This document shows, piece by piece, positions 1-6,110 of a stretch of DNA of 11,450 nucleotides (position 1 is its first letter; the number at the start of each line of letters is the position of its first letter). The notes below the pieces were generated by a model, which did not search any database, was not told the DNA's origin, and saw only the letters and a program-made list of their open reading frames with translations. The stretch is from JBMYYR01 sp049609625 (GTDB taxonomy: Bacteria; Bacteroidota; Bacteroidia; Flavobacteriales; CAJXXR01): the NCBI GenBank assembly GCA_049609625.1, contig JBMYYR010000055.1:1-11450 (forward strand), given 5' to 3'. The position numbers and the translations under genes were made by a program.

Positions 1-2
1 AT

Positions 3-110
3 GAATCATTTCGCACCAAAAGAACTCTATTTCCCGTAGGTTTAGTGCTATTAACACGAGGCATCAAAGAGGCTAACAAAAACAAATACAATAACTTAAT
101 CCTGATTTAG
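3..110 (+). CDS. Possible C-terminal tail of an upstream gene (partial)
   Basis: The third forward frame is open from the left window edge to a TAG at 108-110, giving 35 codons that end in NKYNNLILI. It could be the last part of a protein beginning outside the window. No domain is recognisable: the visible part has a short hydrophobic patch (FPVGLVLL) and then a Lys/Asn-rich tail. An open stretch this short is expected fairly often by chance, so this is only a candidate. Confidence 0.2.
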   Translation, partial: ESFRTKRTLFPVGLVLLTRGIKEANKNKYNNLILI

Positions 111-181
111 CATCCTGACAAGTGCCGAGATTATGCCGTCAAATCTAAGCTTCAAAAGAGCTCATCACAACCAAAAGTGTG

Positions 182-197
182 AGTTTGCCCGCAAACT
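182..197. repeat. Short perfect palindrome AGTTTGC-CC-GCAAACT
   Basis: Two 7-base arms (182-188 and 191-197) are exact reverse complements around two C residues. It lies after the possible upstream partial gene and 16 bases before the putative -33 element of the downstream operon. It could be an operator or a weak hairpin ending upstream transcription. There is no proper T-run after it, so a terminator call is not supported. Confidence 0.35.
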
Positions 198-212
198 TTA
201 TGGGTTAAAGCA

Positions 213-241
213 TTGATTTTGTTAAAAAAAAATTAATTTTG
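213..241 (+). promoter_or_regulatory. Bacteroidota-type promoter of the three-gene T9SS operon
   Basis: TAATTTTG at 234-241 is an exact match to the Bacteroidota -7 consensus TAnnTTTG. A TTG at 213-215 lies 18 bases upstream and fits the -33 element. Transcription would start near 245, leaving a leader of roughly 100 bases before the ATG at 344. A second, poorer -7-like box (TACCTTTC, 297-304) lies nearer the gene but has no suitable -33 partner. Confidence 0.55.
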
Positions 242-343
242 TGAAAATTTTTGAAATAAACTCGTCTAAGCCTTTAACTGGTAGCTTGGCATACCATACC
301 TTTCAAGTTCTGAGCTTAGAGAGTTAACCAAACAACATATTAT

Positions 344-2659
344 ATGCGTATAACAACATTAATAAGCTTAGCATCGTTTTGTGTCTTGTTAGGGACAGCA
401 ACTACTGCTAGCGCTCAATGCACAAATCCCACACCTGTAGGCGATGCGAACCCATCGTTTTGTGCGGCCGATGAAAAACAATTGTCAGATTTGGCAGTTA
501 GCACAAATCCACCTGGAGGAACCATTGAATGGTACACCGAAGCCACTAATGGCTTGCTGATTGACGAAAACCAATTGCTAGCCAACAACACGACTTACTA
601 CGCAAGCGATGCTTCAGGCGGCGGCTGTAGTACCACTCGTTTGGCGGTTTCTGTAACTGTTGATGCTTACCCGCCAAACTTGAATAGCGTTGTGGGCGAG
701 TGTCAATACGATCAACCTACACTTGCCAACCTAACTGCCGTAGGCGAAAATATAGAATGGTTTCTCAGCGAAGTTGGTGGCACTGCTTTGGCAGAAAGCA
801 CTTTGCTACAAGATTCGACCGTATACTGGGCTCAGCAAACTGTAAATGGCTGTGTGAGTAAGCGAAATAATGTTTTTCTTTACTTCATAACTGTTCCAGA
901 GCCTATTTTTTCTGTAGACTATCTAACACAAGAATTTTGTGAGACAGACGCCCCAACCATTGCCAATTTGGATATCGAAAGTAATGCTAACATCAACTGG
1001 TACGCAGACTCTAATTCGACGATTCCGTTGAGCTCTAATGTGGCTCTTGTGAGCGGAACAGATTATTGGGCAGCTGGCGTATCTATCACAAATTGTGAAA
1101 GCGGAAGTCGAGTTAGAATTAATGCCGTGATAGATGAAAGCCCTTCGGCGGGTAGCAACTCTACGTTTGACATCTGTGCGCTTACTCTGGCTAACAATCC
1201 AATCAATATGTTTGATTATATATCTGGCACTCCAGACACTGGAGGCTACTGGACAAGCCCAACGAACGAAGCCCTACAGAATGGCTACTTAGGTACGTAC
1301 ACGAAGGCCCTTAACACACCAGGAACATACACCTACACCGTAGGAAGTCTGTTGGGTATTTGCGATTCGAGTTCGGTTACTGTTCAGATTAATGAATTAA
1401 ACTCGCCTGCACCAAGTACTGACGACACCCTACAGTCGTTTTGTACTACCGACACCGCCACACTAGCGAACTTACAAATAACCGGAACCTCCATTACTTG
1501 GTATGCTAGCCCAAGCTCAACCACCGAACTGCCATTGCAAACGTTGTTGGTTGATGGAGAGGATTATTTTGCTACCCAAACCAGTAGTACAAGCTCTTGC
1601 GAAAGCACCGACAGACAAAAAATAAAGGTCAAAATAGACAACTCCTCAGCACCAACAACGACAGAACCAACACAAACCTTCTGCAAGATCGACTCTGCTA
1701 CTTTAGCCAATATAGACCTTGAAGGTACTGCCATTAAATGGTATGACTCTGAACTAGCCACAACGCCATTGGTAGCCACAACGCTTTTAAGCAACGGAAC
1801 AACTTATTTTGCTAGTCAAACAACAACATCAGGTTGCGAAAGTAGCGAACGTTTAGAAATTACAATAGTTATAACCGATACTCTAGCCCCAACTACAGCA
1901 CTCAGCACACGAACATTTTGTCTGCTCGATTCAGCGACCCTGTCTCAGGTTACTGTCGATGGATCGAATATTAAATGGTATGCGTCCTCAAGCTCATCAA
2001 CACCACTTGTGGCTTCGGCTACACGCTTGGAAGACGGCAAAAGCTACTATGCTAGTCAGGCAACAGCATCGGGTTGCGAGAGTACCGAACGCCTAGAGAT
2101 TAGCATTGAACTAAATAGCACCGACCAGCCTGAATTGAAAGACGAAGGGCATTTATTTTGTGCAAACTTAAACGTTCCAACTCTTGGCGATTTAGACATG
2201 AACTTAATAAAACAACAAGGCGTTTTTGTTCAATGGTACAACAGCTACCCCAACGGACAGTTGCTTTCGGACACTATAACGCTTTCTGATACAGAAACTT
2301 ACTATGCCGTAGCGACCGATAGCCTAAGCCAATGTAGCAGCACGCCGCTTGAAGTAAATGTTGAGCTCGACAACTGCATCAAAAACATTGAAGTATTCGA
2401 CGGATTTTCTCCAAATGGCGATGGTGTTAATGATGAATTTTACATTGACAACATCGAAGAATTATTCCCCAACTATACCATTGATTTTTTCAACAGATGG
2501 GGAAATAAAATGTATGAAGCTAAGGCTGGAAAAGCAAACTGGAATGGCCAACTAAACGGCGATGGCGAAGCAGTGCCTGTTGGTGTATATTATTATGTCA
2601 TTCATTTTAATGACGACAAAAACACTGAACAACAAGGTCATTTTTATTTAAGCCGTTAG
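344..2659 (+). CDS. Secreted repeat protein with gliding-motility-type (type B) T9SS C-terminal domain
   Basis: Large exported surface protein, probably an adhesin or filament-like T9SS cargo. Residues 1-24 form a type I signal peptide (hydrophobic LISLASFCVLLG, cleavage likely at ASA/Q). Residues about 30-675 are eight Ig-like/PKD-like modules of about 80 residues. The first Cys of each falls at 40, 120, 199, 278, 367, 447, 526 and 606, and a second Cys lies near each module end (GGGC, NGC, TNC, SGC and similar), consistent with one disulfide per module. The recurring pattern is FC..D..TLANL, I.WY, a second-strand TPL, then Y(F/Y)A. Module 4 differs and carries a GTPDTGGYWTSP motif. Residues about 678-771 match the CHU_C/gliding motility-associated sorting domain (FSPNGDGVND, FFNRWGNKMYE, WNG, VPVGVYYYVI). 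The gene is first in an operon with a PorP/SprF gene and an OmpA gene, an order typical of SprB-like cargo with its partner. The actual ligand is unknown. Confidence 0.9.
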   Translation: MRITTLISLASFCVLLGTATTASAQCTNPTPVGDANPSFCAADEKQLSDLAVSTNPPGGTIEWYTEATNGLLIDENQLLANNTTYYASDASGGGCSTTRLAVSVTVDAYPPNLNSVVGECQYDQPTLANLTAVGENIEWFLSEVGGTALAESTLLQDSTVYWAQQTVNGCVSKRNNVFLYFITVPEPIFSVDYLTQEFCETDAPTIANLDIESNANINWYADSNSTIPLSSNVALVSGTDYWAAGVSITNCESGSRVRINAVIDESPSAGSNSTFDICALTLANNPINMFDYISGTPDTGGYWTSPTNEALQNGYLGTYTKALNTPGTYTYTVGSLLGICDSSSVTVQINELNSPAPSTDDTLQSFCTTDTATLANLQITGTSITWYASPSSTTELPLQTLLVDGEDYFATQTSSTSSCESTDRQKIKVKIDNSSAPTTTEPTQTFCKIDSATLANIDLEGTAIKWYDSELATTPLVATTLLSNGTTYFASQTTTSGCESSERLEITIVITDTLAPTTALSTRTFCLLDSATLSQVTVDGSNIKWYASSSSSTPLVASATRLEDGKSYYASQATASGCESTERLEISIELNSTDQPELKDEGHLFCANLNVPTLGDLDMNLIKQQGVFVQWYNSYPNGQLLSDTITLSDTETYYAVATDSLSQCSSTPLEVNVELDNCIKNIEVFDGFSPNGDGVNDEFYIDNIEELFPNYTIDFFNRWGNKMYEAKAGKANWNGQLNGDGEAVPVGVYYYVIHFNDDKNTEQQGHFYLSR
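431..2368 (+). repeat. Tandem array of eight ~240-bp coding repeats
   Basis: Repeat units of 79-80 codons (89 for the fourth) make up most of the first gene. The most similar neighbours are units 5 and 6. Segments 1801-1860 and 2041-2100, exactly 240 bases apart, match at 47 of 60 positions by my hand count and encode near-identical ends (SGCESSERLEI and SGCESTERLEI). Units 1, 2, 3 and 7 have diverged much further. This suggests growth of the array by duplication, with the 4-6 block the most recent part. Confidence 0.8.
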
Positions 2660-2686
2660 ACGCCTCCTCACAAAAAAAACAATACT

Positions 2687-3628
2687 ATGAAACTATTAAC
2701 GTGTATTATAGCATGTGTAACTTTTAGTCAGTTTGCACTTGCACAACAGGAAGCTCAATTTACACATTATATGTATAATGCGAGTATCATAAACCCAGCC
2801 TACACCCTCGATTCTCCTGGAGACATCAAATTTGGTGCGCTTCATCGGAGCCAATGGGTTGGCATCGAAGGAAGCCCAACCTCGACCATGGCTTTTGGCC
2901 AGGCATTACTAAAAAACAAAATCCAACTAGGCGTTTCTTTTATTAATGATCAAGTTGGTGATTTTGTAAGTGAAAATAATGCCTATGCCGATTTGGCCTA
3001 CAAATTAGCTTTGTCTAAACATAGTTTTTTATCCTTTGGAACAAAGCTTGGCCTGCGCTTTTTTGATGCCGATATCAATAATCTAAATTTACAATCAGGA
3101 AATTCATCTGGGACAGACCAAGCCTTTGAAGACAATATTGACAAGCAGTTCTTGAATGTCGGGGCAGGTCTTTTTTTTAATACCAAATCCTTTTACTTAG
3201 GTTTGTCTGCTCCAAACTTGGTTGAAACCAAATATTTTGACGATAGCCAACAAAGCATTCGAGACCATGAACAAATACATGGTTTTTTGACTGGAGGATA
3301 TATCTTTAACCTAAGCAACAAGGTTAAACTGAAGCCTTCTTTCTTATTGAAAGGCGTACAGGGAGCTCCACTTTCGGTAGACCTAAATACTAATCTCTTG
3401 TTTAATGATAAACTTGAAATCGGTTTAAGCTATAGGCTAGAAGATGCAGTTGCAGGGCTAATAGGCTTCAATTTTTCTGAAAAACTTATGCTCGGCTATT
3501 CCTATGACTACACCTTGTCAAAACTTAGCGAGTTTAATTCAGGTTCTCACGAAATTATGCTTATTTACCGCGTCAATGCACTTCGCCCAGACTCAAGAGA
3601 ACATACAAAATCTCCTCGATTTTTTTAA
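2687..3628 (+). CDS. PorP/SprF family type IX secretion system outer-membrane protein
   Basis: Predicted outer-membrane beta-barrel of the PorP/SprF family, which binds or anchors particular T9SS substrates at the cell surface. SprF of Flavobacterium johnsoniae is needed for secretion of the SprB adhesin. Residues 1-19 are a signal peptide (cleavage likely LA/QQ). The mature start has the family hallmark QFTHYMYN...INPAY, followed by LHRSQWVGIEGSPT, both near-diagnostic. The rest alternates amphipathic strands (for example LGVSFINDQVG, LGLRFFDADI, VGAGLFFN, LGLSAPNLVE), and the protein ends in SPRFF, a typical barrel-terminal aromatic. Its 313 residues are normal for the family. It lies 27 bases after the repeat protein and 12 bases before the OmpA gene with no terminator between, so co-transcription is likely and the upstream protein is its probable client. 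Confidence 0.93.
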   Translation: MKLLTCIIACVTFSQFALAQQEAQFTHYMYNASIINPAYTLDSPGDIKFGALHRSQWVGIEGSPTSTMAFGQALLKNKIQLGVSFINDQVGDFVSENNAYADLAYKLALSKHSFLSFGTKLGLRFFDADINNLNLQSGNSSGTDQAFEDNIDKQFLNVGAGLFFNTKSFYLGLSAPNLVETKYFDDSQQSIRDHEQIHGFLTGGYIFNLSNKVKLKPSFLLKGVQGAPLSVDLNTNLLFNDKLEIGLSYRLEDAVAGLIGFNFSEKLMLGYSYDYTLSKLSEFNSGSHEIMLIYRVNALRPDSREHTKSPRFF

Positions 3629-3640
3629 ACCATATTAGTC

Positions 3641-5818
3641 ATGAAAAAAACACATACACTTGTATTATTTTTTGCTTTCATCAGCTTAAATCTATACGCA
3701 CAATCGAATCTAACACTCGGTAATCTATACTTCAATAGAGCTTCCTACCCCGAAGCGGCCAAACATTTATTGAACGTTGAAGATAAAAATCAAGACGTTC
3801 TTCAGTCGCTGGGAGACTGCTACTACTATAATTTTGAAATGGAAGAAGCCAAAACCTGGTACGAAACCTTATTTAAGACCTATCGCAAAAGTGTTTCTCC
3901 AGATTATTACTTCCGATATGCCCAAGCGCTTTATGCGACTGGAGAAGAAAAAAACGGTACCATTTGGCTCAACAACTACAAGCAAGCAAAAAACCAAACC
4001 AGCGATGTAGAATACTTGAGTGCAGAATACGTCGATCTAAAAGCGACAAACAATACCTACACCATACGCCGACTAAGTACTGAGCTAAACACTGAGCATA
4101 CCGAATTTGGTGGAGCTTTCTACACGCCTGATACACTTGTTTTTACGTCGTCTAAGCGCAAAGGGAGCAAAACCTATCCTTGGAATAATGAAAATTATCT
4201 GGACCTATATCAGGCTCGAGTAAGCAAAAACGGAGCTTTAGAGAATATTCAGCCATTTTCAAAAGACATTAATACAGCCTTACATGAATCTAATGCTGTG
4301 TTTACCAAAGATGGAAAAACAGTATATTTTACAGGAAATAATAGATCGTGGAAGAAAAAAACTGCAGACAAACATGGCATCAATTACCTGAAAATTTATA
4401 AAGCTACAAAAGTGGACGGTAATTGGGAAAACATTAGTCCTCTTTCGATCAATGTAGACTATTATATCACCGAACATCCTGCGCTGAACAAAGCAGAAGA
4501 CAAATTGTATTTTGCGTCAGACAGACCAGGAACACTTGGCTCTTTAGACTTATATGTTGTTGATATTCATTCTGATGGAACATTTGGAACGCCAATCAAC
4601 CTCGGGCCAACCATCAACACCGAAAAAAGAGAACAATTTCCATTTGTGAGCCAAAAAAATGAACTTTATTTTTCTTCCAATGGTCATTTAGGCTTAGGCG
4701 GTTTGGATATTTTTAAAAGTACAATAGCATCTAACACCTATTCGACACCTCAAAATCTTCAGAAATCAATCAATAGCATTGCTGATGATTTTGCCTATGT
4801 AGAGCATAAAAGCAAAACTTTCGGTTATTTTTCATCAAACAGAACAGGGAATGATGACCTCTTTACATTCAAAAAATCACAAAAATACAGCGATATTGTC
4901 TTGACGGTTAAGGATGAGACAACAGACGAAAACATAAAAGATGCCCTTGTAAGCTTATGGGTTGATGGGAGCAAAACAATGGAAACCAAGGTCAGAGATG
5001 TCAAAACTGTGTTGAAAACCTTATACGTACCAAACAAAACCTACAAACTTGTTACGGACCATAAGGCATACCAACCGCAAACCACTACCCTGACCAAATC
5101 TCAGATTTTGGGACAGTCCCCAACAACAATTTATCTTAAACCAGAGCAGCAAGCCCTTGCCAGCTCAACCATACAACTTGAGCTAAGAGATAGCATAACA
5201 GACGACGTAATAGACCAAGCTCTGCTGACATTGTTGGCTAATGGCGAAGAACTATCTGCTACCAGAACGACCCAGACCATAAATAGAGTCCCTGTATTCT
5301 ATGATCCGCAAAATACATACACAATTATTGCCTCGCATCACCTATACGAGCCTGTAGTGGTTACACTAACTCCACAGCAATTAATGGGCGAAGAACGTGT
5401 TGTGATATATGCACATGGATATGTTGATAAAGAAGAACGTATTGTACTGAAAAACAACAAACATCAAATTGATCACGAACCAATACTTTTTGATCTTAAC
5501 TCGTCCTATTTGACTTCCGAAGCCATTGTTATATTAGATGATATTGTTTCTATTTTACTGAAATATCCCGACCTAAACATACGCTGCGAGTCGCATACGG
5601 ATGCGAGAGAGACTAAGAAATATAACCAATGGTTGTCGGACAGAAGAGCCGCTCGGACAGCAGATTATATTGTCTCGAAAGGCATCAGCAAAAGTCGGAT
5701 AACAAAAGCTGGCTATGGAGAGAGTCAAATTCTGAATGGCTGTACAGACGGTGTAAAATGCTCTGAGGAAGCGCATCAATTGAACAGACGTACTGAGTTT
5801 GTATTAACCGAAAACTAG
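3641..5818 (+). CDS. PorE-like OmpA-family protein (TPR, PD40 repeats, two CRD modules, OmpA domain)
   Basis: Predicted periplasmic protein linking an outer-membrane T9SS assembly to peptidoglycan. A signal peptide covers residues 1-20 (cleavage near YA/QS); no lipobox Cys is present, whereas PorE is described as a lipoprotein. Residues about 23-130 look like TPR helices. Residues about 150-415 hold five PD40/WD40-like repeats, seen as KLYFASDRPG, ELYFSSNG and GYFSSNR motifs. Two carboxypeptidase-regulatory-like modules follow (about 416-505 and 510-600), each with a VKDETTDE or LRDSITDD start and a LT..QI/LMG segment. The OmpA domain occupies about 612-725. The peptidoglycan diaminopimelate-binding pair is present: D654 in SHTD and R669 in LSDRRA, with the same 15-residue spacing as E. 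coli OmpA D271/R286. The ending C-T-D-G-V-K-C...HQLNRRTEF is usual in Bacteroidota OmpA proteins. It is the last gene of the operon. Confidence 0.92.
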   Translation: MKKTHTLVLFFAFISLNLYAQSNLTLGNLYFNRASYPEAAKHLLNVEDKNQDVLQSLGDCYYYNFEMEEAKTWYETLFKTYRKSVSPDYYFRYAQALYATGEEKNGTIWLNNYKQAKNQTSDVEYLSAEYVDLKATNNTYTIRRLSTELNTEHTEFGGAFYTPDTLVFTSSKRKGSKTYPWNNENYLDLYQARVSKNGALENIQPFSKDINTALHESNAVFTKDGKTVYFTGNNRSWKKKTADKHGINYLKIYKATKVDGNWENISPLSINVDYYITEHPALNKAEDKLYFASDRPGTLGSLDLYVVDIHSDGTFGTPINLGPTINTEKREQFPFVSQKNELYFSSNGHLGLGGLDIFKSTIASNTYSTPQNLQKSINSIADDFAYVEHKSKTFGYFSSNRTGNDDLFTFKKSQKYSDIVLTVKDETTDENIKDALVSLWVDGSKTMETKVRDVKTVLKTLYVPNKTYKLVTDHKAYQPQTTTLTKSQILGQSPTTIYLKPEQQALASSTIQLELRDSITDDVIDQALLTLLANGEELSATRTTQTINRVPVFYDPQNTYTIIASHHLYEPVVVTLTPQQLMGEERVVIYAHGYVDKEERIVLKNNKHQIDHEPILFDLNSSYLTSEAIVILDDIVSILLKYPDLNIRCESHTDARETKKYNQWLSDRRAARTADYIVSKGISKSRITKAGYGESQILNGCTDGVKCSEEAHQLNRRTEFVLTEN

Positions 5819-5848
5819 AACTCCTCAGTACGTAGATCACCATACATC

Positions 5849-5896
5849 AGCCCTCTAATTTTGTTTTGATAAAAAATAAGATTAGAGGGCTTTTTG
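5849..5896 (+). terminator. Intrinsic terminator of the three-gene operon
   Basis: AGCCCTCTAAT (5849-5859) and ATTAGAGGGCT (5881-5891) form a perfect 11-bp stem with a 21-base loop, followed directly by a T-run ending TTTTTG. It begins 30 bases after the OmpA stop codon. The stem is strong on the + strand; the loop is A/T-rich and may add further pairs. Confidence 0.9.
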
Positions 5897-6067
5897 TGTT
5901 TTTAAAACATTCAACGTATTCGTGCCGTATCACTTGTCAATGACTTGAAATTCAAAAAATTGCAGCTTTGAAGAAGCCATGAAGGCGTAGTTTACAACAC
6001 ATAAATAGCCTATGTTTTCGACAACAAAAATCCATTAAAACTAGATCGAACTTAAATCAAAATTCGA
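5897..6067. other. Intergenic spacer before the CotH-like gene
   Basis: About 170 bases between the terminator and the -7 box of the next gene. I see no open frame of note, no tRNA and no strong hairpin. Confidence 0.5.
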
Positions 6068-6075
6068 TACTTTTG
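6068..6075 (+). promoter_or_regulatory. -7 box (TACTTTTG) of the CotH-like gene
   Basis: This is an exact match to TAnnTTTG, 35 bases before the ATG at 6111, and predicts a leader of about 30 bases. No clear TTG lies at the -33 distance, so the promoter may be weak or need an activator. With the terminator upstream, it indicates separate transcription from the preceding operon. Confidence 0.5.
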
Positions 6076-6110
6076 TTTTTCTCAATATTTTTAGCCTAAA
6101 ATTTATTTCC

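Larger units (their letters stand above)
111..343. other. Intergenic region and 5' leader of the surface-protein operon
   Basis: No credible gene was found on either strand. The stretch contains a short perfect palindrome (182-197), a Bacteroidota-type promoter (213-241) and a leader of about 100 bases before the ATG at 344. The leader contains several complementary segments: 265-271 with 314-320 (7 bp), 279-283 with 292-296 (5 bp), and 274-279 with 322-327 (6 bp). It may therefore be folded, although no known riboswitch class is recognised. Confidence 0.5.

Noticed and set aside
1..39. ATG at base 1 as the start of a small gene
   Set aside because: The frame stops after 12 codons and has no upstream context in the window.
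1564..1794. 76-codon minus-strand frame inside the repeat protein
   Set aside because: Arises from the repetitive codon pattern of the plus-strand gene; no start signal or recognisable protein.
431..2368. CRISPR-like or satellite interpretation of the 240-bp repeats
   Set aside because: Repeats are in frame, diverged at codon level and continuous with no spacers, so they are protein modules.
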